From assembly GCF_900128975.1 (NCBI RefSeq), contig NZ_FQVC01000005.1:238433-302432 (forward strand): a stretch of DNA of 64,000 nucleotides, given 5' to 3'. Each line of letters begins with the position of its first letter. Positions within the stretch are counted from its first letter, which is position 1. This document shows, one piece after another, positions 1 through 8,528 of this stretch. This DNA comes from Devosia limi DSM 17137 (lineage in GTDB: Bacteria; Pseudomonadota; Alphaproteobacteria; Rhizobiales; Devosiaceae). The notes beneath the pieces were generated by a model. It ran no database searches, was not told the DNA's origin, and was given only the letters and a program-made list of their open reading frames with translations. Made by a program: the position numbers and the translations under genes.

Positions 1-78
1 CTTACCAGAGGTCCAGGCCCGGCGTTAGCCCGATCTGCAGGGCGAAATCGCAGCAATGCAATCGATTGTAGCCAAGGC

Positions 79-402
79 CTAGGCCGCGTGGCTCTCCAGC
101 CATTTCACCAGCTGCGCCCGCGACTGTCCGGCGCCCACCTTGAGATCAACAGGCTGGCCATCCTTGAAGATGATCAGCGTCGGCATGGCCCGCACATTGT
201 ATTGCACGGTGATGCCCGGATTGCTGTCGACGTCCAGCTTGACGATCTTGACCTTGCCGGCCAGCTCCACCGAAAGCGCATCCAATATCGGCGACATCGC
301 CTTGCAAGGCGGGCACCACTCCGCCCAGAAGTCCACCAGTACCGGCACGTTGGCCTGCAACACTTCAGGGGTAAAATCGGCATCAGTCACATGCTTGGCC
401 AT
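79..402 (-). CDS. Thioredoxin with a CPPC active site (tandem copy 1)
   Basis: A small cytosolic dithiol-disulfide oxidoreductase of 107 residues, the usual thioredoxin length. The active site reads WCPPC at residues 29-33, where classical TrxA has WCGPC. The cis-proline lies in RAMPT. The ATG at 402 is preferred over the one at 414 because GGAG lies about 9 nt upstream of 402 and both tandem copies then start at the same place. It lies downstream of a closely similar gene (768-1091) but behind that gene's terminator, so it probably has its own promoter. In this family the dipeptide between the cysteines sets redox potential, so a CPPC copy may have a different partner set from the CGPC copy; that is inference. 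Confidence 0.9.
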   Translation of the reverse strand: MAKHVTDADFTPEVLQANVPVLVDFWAEWCPPCKAMSPILDALSVELAGKVKIVKLDVDSNPGITVQYNVRAMPTLIIFKDGQPVDLKVGAGQSRAQLVKWLESHAA

Positions 403-539
403 GCTCGTCTCCATCGGTAAGCAACGATGAAGACTAGACAGAGTCGGTGCGCCTGGAAAGGCATACCAGATGTAGTGGCTGCGCCGGGATTGGAATGTTC
501 TTCCAGTCTGCCGACTGGCCCCCCGTCCCCCCTCACCGG

Positions 540-618
540 GTCATTCCCGCGCAGGCGGGAATCCATTCTTCTCTCACCTCCCACAACAAGAGTGGATTCC
601 CGCCTACGCGGGAATGAC
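540..618. repeat. Extragenic palindromic doublet (dRS3-like), copy 1
   Basis: Two 26-bp arms, 540-565 and 593-618, are inverted with one mismatch. Each arm also contains its own hairpin of the ATTCCC-N8-GGGAAT type. It fills much of the 415-767 gap between the two thioredoxin genes. Similar arms recur at 32275, 33581, 57293 and 57531. The arm resembles the Neisseria dRS3 repeat class, which is a resemblance only. No protein-coding signal is seen here. Confidence 0.8.
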
Positions 619-689
619 TCCGTGTTGGGGGCAGGGCGTGAGTGCGGGCGATAAAGCATCGTCTCCTCCCTCCAAGGGCCCGCCCCACA

Positions 690-721
690 AACAAAAACAC
701 CGCCGGATTGCCCGGCGGTGT
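690..721 (-). terminator. Rho-independent terminator of the CGPC thioredoxin gene
   Basis: The arms ACACCGCCGG (697-706) and CCGGCGGTGT (712-721) pair perfectly over a 5-nt loop. Read on the minus strand, the stem is followed by TTTTTGTTTG. It lies 47 nt beyond the stop codon of the gene at 768-1091. Confidence 0.85.
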
Positions 722-767
722 CAAAATTCAGTGCTGGGGCTGCGACCAGCCGGGACTGGCGCTGCAA

Positions 768-1091
768 TCAGGCAGCGTGGCTCTCGAGCCACTTGCTGAG
801 GCCGGCCTTGGGGGTCCCGGCGCCGATCTTCATGTCGGCAGCTTCGCCGCCCTTGAACAGGATCATGGTCGGGATCGAGCGGACGCCGTACTTGACGGTG
901 GTCGAGGGATTCTCGTCGATGTTGAGCTTGACGATCTTGACCTTGCCGGCCAGTTCAGTCGACAGCTCGTCGAGCACCGGAGCGATCGCGCGGCAGGGCC
1001 CGCACCACTCGGCCCAAAAATCCACAAGAACGGGCTCTTTGGAGTTGAGGACTTCCTCGCCGAAAGTGGCGTCGGAAACATGTGTGGTCAT
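768..1091 (-). CDS. trxA: Thioredoxin TrxA (CGPC)
   Basis: The housekeeping-type thioredoxin, 107 residues, with the classical WCGPC active site at residues 29-33 and a cis-proline in RSIPT. It reduces cytosolic disulfides such as those of ribonucleotide reductase and peroxiredoxins. The ATG at 1091 gives the normal N-terminus; a longer frame to 1169 adds 26 residues unlike the family. It lies 79 nt downstream of addA, the usual alphaproteobacterial addB-addA-trxA order. It is clearly paralogous to the gene at 79-402: both share long identical stretches such as VLVDFWAEWC and end in KWLESHAA. Confidence 0.95.
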   Translation of the reverse strand: MTTHVSDATFGEEVLNSKEPVLVDFWAEWCGPCRAIAPVLDELSTELAGKVKIVKLNIDENPSTTVKYGVRSIPTMILFKGGEAADMKIGAGTPKAGLSKWLESHAA

Positions 1092-1170
1092 CAGAATTGC
1101 CTTTTGGGTTGAAAGCGGTGGTCTGTTTGCTCTGAAAGCTGGTGTGAGTCCATAGCCAGTACAAGCCAAG

Positions 1171-4100
1171 TCACCGGATGGTGAAACCGGCAGTCGCCGC
1201 GCCCAGCACGTCGGGCGGCAAATTAGTCAACGATTCCAATGATGTCCAGAGAATGGCGGCGCTGACCGTCCTGCCAGGGAAAAGCTGACCTGCAACCAAT
1301 GCATATAGCCCCAGTTGGGTGAGATAGTTTCCCGGCACGGAATCAGGCCTATCGGGCACGACTGCGTCGGACTTGTAGTCGACCACCATTACCCCGGCCT
1401 CGTCAATCACCAGCCGGTCGATGCGCCCTGCTAATCGGATCGGTTGGCCGTCCCGCAGCGCGTCCACGAGGAACGGTATTTCGGGCCGGCTATTGGCCCC
1501 GAAGATCGCCGCCAGTTCCGGCCGCGTCAGGATGGAGATGGCCTTGGCACCCAAAGCGTCATGGCGCTCCGGTGTGTCGGGCAGCAGGGCCAGCAGTGCC
1601 TTGGGCACGACAGCGGCCCAGAGCGCCGGCTCCACTTTGCCCAGGTGCTGCAGCAGCGCATGCAGCGCAATGCCCTCGCGCCGCGCCGTCTCGGCGTCAC
1701 CCACCCGTTCGGCCAGGCTGTCGAGCGCTGCCATCGGCGCCACATGGCTGCGCGCCGATGACGGGCTCACCAGGGTGATCGCCTGCGGCTGTGGCAGCGG
1801 TGCAAGGCTCAGGGGCAGGGGAGGCGGCGGCGCGGAACCGGAAAACCTGGTCACCGCCGGTGGCGCTACTCGCTCGCGTGGATAAACCAGCGCGATTTCG
1901 GTGCCCGCATCATCGCTGACGCTCTCGGCGGCATCGCGCAGCGCCAGTTCGATGGTTTGGTACCAGCTGCCGGCCAGCTGCGTTTCGCGCTTGGTGCCGG
2001 GTGTCAGCGGCCCGGTGACATAGAGTTCGTCCTCGGCCCGCGTCATCGCCACATAGAGCTTGCGCCAATATTCCTTGAGCAGGTTGGCTTCGACCCCCTG
2101 CTTGATCTGCAAGCTGCCGCCAGCATGCTGGCGGCTACCGGAAGCATGCACCAGCATCGGCGCGTCGCCGCCCACCACATAGACAGGACGGTTGGTCTGG
2201 TTGCCCTGCGGCTTGCTGGCAGCATCGGCCAGAATGACGATCGGCGCCTCGAGCCCCTTGGCGCCATGCACGGTCATCACTCTGACGCCGCTGCCGGCTT
2301 CCGCCAGCTCGCGCTTGATCGAGACATCGCGCCTGCGCATTTCGGCGACAAAGCCCTGCAGCGATGGCTGTCCGCCCTGCTCATGCGCCAGCGCCAGCTC
2401 CAGCAGCTCGGCGAACACGTCATCGACTTCGCTGCCCAGCCGTGCATGGAACCGCCGCAAGCCGCCCTCGGCATAGAGCACCTGGGTCAGGAACTCGAAC
2501 GGCCGCTCGAAATCCAGCTCGCTCCGCCACCGCGCCAGCCGCCCATAGGCCTCGGTGCCATTGACGCTGGCCGCCATCTGCAGCGCCTGCCACAGCGTCT
2601 GTCCCTTGCTGCGCGGCTGCGCCAAGGCCAGCAATTCGGCCTCGTCGATATCAAATAGTGGCGAACGCAGCAGCGCCGCCAGCTGCAGATCGTCCGCCGG
2701 ATTGAGCAGCACATCGCACAGCGCCAGCAGGTCCATCACCGCAATATGGCCGGTCACCGCCAGCCGGTCGGCGCCCGGCGTCGGCAAGCCCTCAATGCGC
2801 AGCGCCCGGATGATTTCCTGGAATGCCGCCCCGCGCGACTGCACGAGGATCAGCACGTCATCGGCGCGGATCGGCCGATTGCGTCCGGTGAGTGGCCGCT
2901 TCTTGTCGATCCAGCCACGAATTTCCTTGGCAATCCGCTCTGCCACCTGCCGCGGTGCCCCACGCTCGCCATTGCTTTGTGGCTCGGTTGGCCAGGCATC
3001 GGCAGCATTGGCTGAAAACGCCTGCTGTAGCGGCGGCCATAGCGTTACGCTGCCCCCGCTCATGGTACGGGCAGTGTCGTGATGCACCTTCTCGCTTTCC
3101 AGCAGCGCATCCTGAATGCCCGGCTGGTCGCTGACCATGTCCACGGCCTGCAGGATTTCGGGCAGGGTGCGGAAACTGGTGCGCAGCGGCAGCGGCTGGA
3201 AATTGACCCCCGCTTCCCTTGCGCGCTGCTGGAACAGGCTGCCGGTTTCCCCGAACAGCGACGGCTCCGCCCCCTGGAACGAATAGATCGACTGCTTCTG
3301 GTCCCCCACCGCAAACAGCGAGCGCGGCCGCGTCACTGCCCCGGCGCCGGTGAAGAACTCGTCGGCAATGGCCCGCACCACCCGCCATTGCTCGGGATTG
3401 GTGTCCTGGCTCTCATCGACCAGAATATGGTCGATAGCCGCATCGAGCTTGTATTGCACCCACGGCCCCAGCGAGCGATCGGCGAACAGATCGCCCAGCC
3501 GCTCCACCAGATCATCAAAGTCCAGCAGCGAGCGCCCGCGCTTCTGCCGCTCATAGCGGGCGACAATCGCCGCCACCACGTCGAGCAGCGCCTCGCTGCG
3601 TTCCACCAGTTGCGCCTTGCCCATGGCGTCCACAAGGCCCGCGATACGGTCCTGCTCCGCCTCCAGCCGCGCCAGGATATGGGGATAGGCCGCCTGTTGC
3701 TTGGCGGTGAGCAGCGAACGCTTGCCCTTGTCCGTAAAAAACGCCGCCCGCAGCTTGGTGGCGTCCAGATGCTCGGGATCAAGCCGCGCCAGCAGGTCGA
3801 TGAACCGCCGGCTACCGCTGGGGTCGCCGTCGAAAATCTGCACCGCCTCGTGGATATCCAGCGGTTTGAGGAGACTGGCGCCTACCAGCATCCGCGCCAG
3901 CTCAGCCGAACTCTCCGTGCCCGCGCCCACCATGCGGCGAAGATTGGCCTTGGCGCCGTCAATATCGGCCAACACCGTCTTGAGCTTGCGTCCGTCGCTC
4001 AAGGCGATGTCGATCGCCTCGGTGATCTGGAAATCGCTGAGCATGCCGAACAGCGTCTCGACCGCTGGTGCCACGCCTTCGCCGCGCAGCCCCTGTGCCA

Positions 4101-4608
4101 GCACCGCCTCACGCGCTGCCAGCACCATGCCGGCCCGCTCGTCTTCCTCGATCACCTTGAAATCGAACGGCACCCCGGCCTCCAGCGGGAACCGGTGCAG
4201 CACCGATTCGCAGAAGGCGTGGATGGTGACGATCTTGAGCCCGCCCGGGGTTTCCAGCGCCTTGGCGAACAGTGTCCGGGCCACGCCCATCAGGTCACGG
4301 TGAAACGCCGCGCCCTCGATTTCGCGCAGTTCCTTTTCCAGCGCCGCGTCCTCGGCCACCGCCCATTTGGCCAGCTCATCGGCCACGCGGCGGCGCATTT
4401 CGGCCGCTGCCGCCTTGGTATAGGTCAGGCAGAGGATCGATTGCGGCGTCACCCCGGTCAGCAACAGCCGCAGCACCCTTCGGGTCAGCACGAAGGTCTT
4501 GCCCGAGCCGGCATTGGCCGACACCCAGATCGACCAGCGCGGATCGGCGGCCTTGGCCTGGTTGGCCTTGGTTTCGGGCGAGATATGGGGTTTGCCGCGC
4601 TCGCTCAA
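1171..4608 (-). CDS. addA: Double-strand break repair helicase-nuclease subunit AddA
   Basis: The large subunit of the AddAB helicase-nuclease that resects double-strand breaks for RecA loading (about 1145 aa). It is a UvrD-like superfamily 1 helicase. Visible motifs are Walker A ANAGSGKT near residue 31, motif II DESQDT, motif III GDQKQSIYSF, motif V VHGAKGLEAP and motif VI LYVAMTRAEDEL. A RecB-type nuclease motif VVDYKSD lies near the C-terminus. I choose the TTG at 4608: it overlaps the addB stop as TTGA and has GAGGA about 10 nt upstream. An in-frame ATG at 4641, inside addB, is the alternative. It is translationally coupled to addB. Confidence 0.95.
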   Translation of the reverse strand: MSERGKPHISPETKANQAKAADPRWSIWVSANAGSGKTFVLTRRVLRLLLTGVTPQSILCLTYTKAAAAEMRRRVADELAKWAVAEDAALEKELREIEGAAFHRDLMGVARTLFAKALETPGGLKIVTIHAFCESVLHRFPLEAGVPFDFKVIEEDERAGMVLAAREAVLAQGLRGEGVAPAVETLFGMLSDFQITEAIDIALSDGRKLKTVLADIDGAKANLRRMVGAGTESSAELARMLVGASLLKPLDIHEAVQIFDGDPSGSRRFIDLLARLDPEHLDATKLRAAFFTDKGKRSLLTAKQQAAYPHILARLEAEQDRIAGLVDAMGKAQLVERSEALLDVVAAIVARYERQKRGRSLLDFDDLVERLGDLFADRSLGPWVQYKLDAAIDHILVDESQDTNPEQWRVVRAIADEFFTGAGAVTRPRSLFAVGDQKQSIYSFQGAEPSLFGETGSLFQQRAREAGVNFQPLPLRTSFRTLPEILQAVDMVSDQPGIQDALLESEKVHHDTARTMSGGSVTLWPPLQQAFSANAADAWPTEPQSNGERGAPRQVAERIAKEIRGWIDKKRPLTGRNRPIRADDVLILVQSRGAAFQEIIRALRIEGLPTPGADRLAVTGHIAVMDLLALCDVLLNPADDLQLAALLRSPLFDIDEAELLALAQPRSKGQTLWQALQMAASVNGTEAYGRLARWRSELDFERPFEFLTQVLYAEGGLRRFHARLGSEVDDVFAELLELALAHEQGGQPSLQGFVAEMRRRDVSIKRELAEAGSGVRVMTVHGAKGLEAPIVILADAASKPQGNQTNRPVYVVGGDAPMLVHASGSRQHAGGSLQIKQGVEANLLKEYWRKLYVAMTRAEDELYVTGPLTPGTKRETQLAGSWYQTIELALRDAAESVSDDAGTEIALVYPRERVAPPAVTRFSGSAPPPPLPLSLAPLPQPQAITLVSPSSARSHVAPMAALDSLAERVGDAETARREGIALHALLQHLGKVEPALWAAVVPKALLALLPDTPERHDALGAKAISILTRPELAAIFGANSRPEIPFLVDALRDGQPIRLAGRIDRLVIDEAGVMVVDYKSDAVVPDRPDSVPGNYLTQLGLYALVAGQLFPGRTVSAAILWTSLESLTNLPPDVLGAATAGFTIR

Positions 4609-7600
4609 AACTCGTCCTCTTCCTCGTCGACCGCAGTCCATTCGTCGGTGCGCGCCAGGTGGTCATAGGCCCCGGGAAACCGTTGTCCCTTGACCGGCAG
4701 CAGCCGCGCCGGCATCGGCGTGTCCCTGAAGAGGAACAGGTCCACATGCCCCTGCATGCGCCGCCCGATTTCGTCGGCGGCGCTCATGATGTCGTGGCCA
4801 TCGGCGGGGCTGAACGCCTTGGGATTGAACGCATCCGGCCCCAGCCCGATCTTGATATAGGTCAGCGCCGACGTCTGGGCCGGGGCAATGCCGGGCAGGG
4901 CGCCGGCCTCGGCCATTTCTGCTTCCAGCAACATTTGCGGCGCCTCGAACGCCTTCATCGCGCCCGGCGAGGGGAGCGAGCCCGTCTTGAAATCCATGAT
5001 TTCCAGCGTGCCGTCATTCATCAGGTCGACCCGGTCGGCGCGCCCCTTGAGGGTAAAGCCCATCGACAATTCCCAGCGCCCGTCGATTTCGGCATGGCGC
5101 GTCGTCACCAGATGCTCGCGCTCCCGCTCGAAATCGAGGAATTGCCGTGCCGCGGTTTCAAACCGCCGCAGCCAGATATCGCGGCGCTCGCCAATCGAAT
5201 CGAGCCCGGCAAACTTCTCCTGCGCGATGGCCTTGAGCACCTCGAGCGCGTCCGGCGCCATCACGTCATGCTTGTCGATGACGAATTGCGCGAAGATATC
5301 GTGCACGATGGTGCCGCGCTCGCGCGCATCGGGCGTTTCGCCCAGTGGATCGAGCGGCCGCAGCCCCAGCACATGCTTGGCATAGACGTCATAGGGCGAG
5401 CGCATCAGCGTCTCGATCTCGGTAACCGAGAGCGTGCGCGGCCGCATCGCTGCCGGTGGATTGGGCGCCGGGCGGCTGGCCGGGGCCGTATCGGTCACCG
5501 CGTCGAGCCGCCTGGCCTGCTCCAGCCACACCGCGCCGCGCGCCTGCCAGGCCCGGGCGCTATCGGCCCCGGCAAAGGCTTCCAGCCGCTGCACCAGCCG
5601 CGATGGTAAAGCCGGGCTGGTGCCCACCCGGTCGGCATAGGCGATGATCACGGCCTCATTGCCCAGCGCCTGCACAAAGTCATGCGCCGCCAGCCCCTGC
5701 CGCTTTTCGGGCGGCTGCATCCCGGCGGCCAAGCGCATGCCCCGACTCAACCACGGGCCGGGATCGGCGGGCTCCGGCCATTTGTCTTCATTGACGGCGG
5801 CGAGGATCAGCAGGTCGGGACTTTGCAGCCGCGCCTCCAGCTGGCCCCAGATCGCCACATCGCTGCGCCGCTCTTCGCGCGTGCGCACCTGAAAGCCCTG
5901 CATCAGCGCCGCCAGCACACTGTCAAGTTGCAGCGGCGCAAAGGCATGGCCCTCCCCGGCATGGACAGCCATTTGCGCCGCCCAGTCGCCGAGTTCCGCC
6001 CGCCCGGGAATCTCGGCGCCATCGGCGACTGCCTCGAAGGCGGCGCGGAGGGCCGCAACGAAGTCGCTGGCGGTGATGCGTGGTTCGGCCAGCAGTGTCG
6101 TCAGCGGCCCAATGGCCGTTTCGATCCGTCCCAGCAGCGCCTCGATCGGCTCGGCATCATTGGGAAATAGCCGCCGTGCCGGATGCGTGGTTACCCGCTC
6201 GATATTGGCCGCCAGCAGCGTGCGCAGCCCGGCAATACCGGGATTGGCACGCTGTCCGCGCAACAGACCCAGCTCGATCGCGTCGGCTACGCTGCCAATG
6301 CTGGCGCGGCTGAGCCCAAATACCGCCGAACGGTTGCGCAGCAGCGCCACCAGGTCGACTGCCGCACAGCCATCCGCCGCCAGCGTCAGGATCTGCCGGG
6401 ACAGCCGCCCCGCAGCCGATTGAAACAGCGGTGTCCCCGCCGCGTCATCGACCGCCACCTCGAACCGCCTGAGTTCGGCGGCAATCCGCCGGGCCAGGTT
6501 GCGGTCGGGGGTGATAATGCCGACGGTCTTGCCCTTTTCCAGCGCATCGCGCGCTGCCAGTGCAATGGCCCGCGCCTCTTCGTCCTCATTGCGCGCCGCA
6601 ATCACCGAAAGGTCGGTGGTCGCCTCGCCCACTTCCAGTGGCATCAGCCGCTGACTGGCCCACAGCGCCGTATCCTTGGTCAGCGCCAGCGCGCGATTGA
6701 CCAGATTGGTACGCAGATTGTCACCCGGCGCCAGTTCGGTCACCGATGACACGCCAGCGCCCAGCACGCGCAGCAGCTTGGCCATGCCATATTGCGGGTG
6801 CCCATGGGGATTGTTGGCGTCATGCAGCAGCGCCGCGTGGTCGGCCTCGCTCATGCCAGTGTCAAAGCCCGGCAGCACCACGGCGCCGCGCGGCAATTCA
6901 TTGATGGCTTTCAGCAGCCGCGCCGTCGCCGGGATCGAGCCGGTGGAGCCTGCGGCAATCACCGGGCGGTCGCCATAGATCAGCGGCGCCGCCAGCGCCT
7001 GGCGGTCCAGCCGCTGCCCGCGCAGCCCCGCTGCATCGGCGTGGTTCTTGCTGTCGAGATAGGCCGGCCAGAATTGCAGCGCGATATCGAGAAAGGTCAG
7101 GGTCTGCTGCCAATAGGCCCCCAGATTATCCTCCAGCAGCGGCACGATGGCGCGGATATCGGCGGCGCCGCGTTCTTCAGTCAGCAGGTCGTCGATCAGC
7201 TGGCCCAGCGATTCGGCCATGGAAAGGATTTCGCCGGCGGTCGGCGGGCTCGCAAAGGCCAGCCGTCCATCCGGCGAATCGGCCCAGCCAGCCACCAGCC
7301 GCGACAGCACCAGCCGCCGCTCCAGCGCACTGGTGGTCGGCAGCGGCGTCGGCGCATCAAATGGCGGCAGGAATGGCTCTTCGTCCTCCACCTCGCCGCC
7401 AAAGGTGCGAATATCGGGCAACAGCCCGGACTGGCGTTTGAGGAACGCCTCGGCCAGGGCCAGCTTGGCGCGCCGCGTCGGCAGCACGATGGTTACATCG
7501 CTCAGCCAGAACGGACTGCTGCGATCCCACCCGGCCAAGAGCGAACCATCCAGCACCTTGTCGGCCAGCGTCGCGATGAACGGGGCATGCGGGGCAATGC

Positions 7601-7613
7601 TGAAAATGCTCAT
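4605..7613 (-). CDS. addB: Double-strand break repair protein AddB
   Basis: The second subunit of AddAB, 1002 residues, with an N-terminal inactivated helicase fold and a C-terminal RecB-family nuclease. The nuclease core is seen as GRADRVDLM followed by IMDFKTGSLPS. Most of its length lacks intact helicase motifs, as expected for AddB. The ATG at 7613 overlaps the end of the nucleotidyltransferase gene by 4 nt (ATGA), and its own stop overlaps addA, so three genes form one translationally coupled operon. An upstream in-frame start at 7670 would lie deep inside the neighbour and is rejected. Confidence 0.94.
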   Translation of the reverse strand: MSIFSIAPHAPFIATLADKVLDGSLLAGWDRSSPFWLSDVTIVLPTRRAKLALAEAFLKRQSGLLPDIRTFGGEVEDEEPFLPPFDAPTPLPTTSALERRLVLSRLVAGWADSPDGRLAFASPPTAGEILSMAESLGQLIDDLLTEERGAADIRAIVPLLEDNLGAYWQQTLTFLDIALQFWPAYLDSKNHADAAGLRGQRLDRQALAAPLIYGDRPVIAAGSTGSIPATARLLKAINELPRGAVVLPGFDTGMSEADHAALLHDANNPHGHPQYGMAKLLRVLGAGVSSVTELAPGDNLRTNLVNRALALTKDTALWASQRLMPLEVGEATTDLSVIAARNEDEEARAIALAARDALEKGKTVGIITPDRNLARRIAAELRRFEVAVDDAAGTPLFQSAAGRLSRQILTLAADGCAAVDLVALLRNRSAVFGLSRASIGSVADAIELGLLRGQRANPGIAGLRTLLAANIERVTTHPARRLFPNDAEPIEALLGRIETAIGPLTTLLAEPRITASDFVAALRAAFEAVADGAEIPGRAELGDWAAQMAVHAGEGHAFAPLQLDSVLAALMQGFQVRTREERRSDVAIWGQLEARLQSPDLLILAAVNEDKWPEPADPGPWLSRGMRLAAGMQPPEKRQGLAAHDFVQALGNEAVIIAYADRVGTSPALPSRLVQRLEAFAGADSARAWQARGAVWLEQARRLDAVTDTAPASRPAPNPPAAMRPRTLSVTEIETLMRSPYDVYAKHVLGLRPLDPLGETPDARERGTIVHDIFAQFVIDKHDVMAPDALEVLKAIAQEKFAGLDSIGERRDIWLRRFETAARQFLDFEREREHLVTTRHAEIDGRWELSMGFTLKGRADRVDLMNDGTLEIMDFKTGSLPSPGAMKAFEAPQMLLEAEMAEAGALPGIAPAQTSALTYIKIGLGPDAFNPKAFSPADGHDIMSAADEIGRRMQGHVDLFLFRDTPMPARLLPVKGQRFPGAYDHLARTDEWTAVDEEEDEF

Positions 7614-8305
7614 TGCGCCAGAAGCCGTTCGGTTTCGGCCAGCGCCGTCGGGTCGCCCACATGGAACCATGGTGCATTGAGCGCCACGCCCATCAGCGTC
7701 TCGCGCTCCAGCGCCGTTTCGAACAGGTCATTGAGTGAAAACGCCCCCTCCGGCGTGCCTTCGAACAGGGCTTTGCCCAGCAGCGCCACGCCGCCGTAAA
7801 TTACCGGCGCCCCGTAATCGCGCGTCACTCGCCCAAACGGATCGAGACAGAAATCATGGCTGCGTCCAAACCCGGTGGCCCGGCTGGGATGCACGCAGAG
7901 CAGCACGATTTCGGCATCACCCTCGGCAAACTTGTCGAGCATCCGCCCCATCGGCCGGTCGCTGCCCGAGGGCCAGAAGGCGTCGGTATTCATCACGAAA
8001 AACGGGTCGGCATGCAGCATCGGCAGCGCGTATTTGACCCCGCCGCCAGTCCCCAGCAGCGTTTCCTCGCGCGATAGCTTCAGTCCCCCGGCGAAATGCG
8101 CCAGGATCTGCTCGGCCCTGTAATGGGCATTGGCAATGAAACGCTTGGCGCCTTCATTCCGCGCATTGGCCATGATCCGCTCGATCAGCGGCACACCGGC
8201 TACCGGCACCAGCGGCTTGGGCAGCGTCCCGGTCAGCGGCCGCAACCGCGTGCCCAGGCCCGCCGCCAGCAACATCACATCAGGGAATCGGGTGGTTTCA
8301 TTCAT
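7610..8305 (-). CDS. Nucleotidyltransferase family protein (MurU-like)
   Basis: A sugar-1-phosphate nucleotidyltransferase of 231 residues. The N-terminal signature LLAAGLGTRLRPLTG followed by LPKPLVPV is the GxGTRxxPxTxxxPK motif of NTP-transferases. The closest described function is MurU, N-acetylmuramate-1-phosphate uridylyltransferase of the cell-wall recycling route. In many alphaproteobacteria this gene follows tsaE and an AmgK-type sugar kinase. Here neither is upstream: a repeat-rich gap and then pheT come first. The ATG at 8305 gives the family N-terminus; a frame to 8398 runs through a palindromic repeat. Substrate assignment is by family and locus only. Confidence 0.8.
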   Translation of the reverse strand: MNETTRFPDVMLLAAGLGTRLRPLTGTLPKPLVPVAGVPLIERIMANARNEGAKRFIANAHYRAEQILAHFAGGLKLSREETLLGTGGGVKYALPMLHADPFFVMNTDAFWPSGSDRPMGRMLDKFAEGDAEIVLLCVHPSRATGFGRSHDFCLDPFGRVTRDYGAPVIYGGVALLGKALFEGTPEGAFSLNDLFETALERETLMGVALNAPWFHVGDPTALAETERLLAQ

Positions 8306-8395
8306 GGCCGGATAAGACCGGCGCCGCGCCGCGAAGGCAAGTTCAATTGCCTGCTCAGCGCCTGCGATGCGTTCGAGCGCCGCCCCGCCAGTCGA

Positions 8396-8491
8396 CACCC
8401 TCCCCCTTGCGGGGAGGGATCAAGGGTGGGAGGCGTTTGGCACGGATGGCTCTCACCACCCCCTCCCAACCTCCCCCTCGAGGGGGAGGTG
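8396..8491. repeat. GC-rich palindromic repeat pair in the gap upstream of the murU-like gene
   Basis: An inverted region CCTCCCC...GGGGAGG lies at about 8399-8419. A perfect 22-bp palindrome follows at 8469-8490, with a centre of CTCGAG and arms ACCTCCCCCT / AGGGGGAGGT. A related hairpin lies at 57467-57487. These look like dispersed extragenic palindromes. Together they occupy most of the 223-bp gap between the nucleotidyltransferase gene and pheT. Confidence 0.7.
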
Positions 8492-8528
8492 CCGTCCGAT
8501 GCTCGTGGAGCGATTGAGCCCTAAGTGC

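Noticed and set aside
1..78. Possible end or start of a folC-like gene upstream of the CPPC thioredoxin
   Set aside because: folC commonly follows trxA, but no ATG or GTG start on the minus strand and no recognisable peptide is visible in the remaining 78 nt.
3079..4668. A 529-codon open frame on the plus strand opposite addA
   Set aside because: It lies fully inside a clear addA helicase gene, has no recognisable motif, and its composition is that expected from GC-rich antisense frames.
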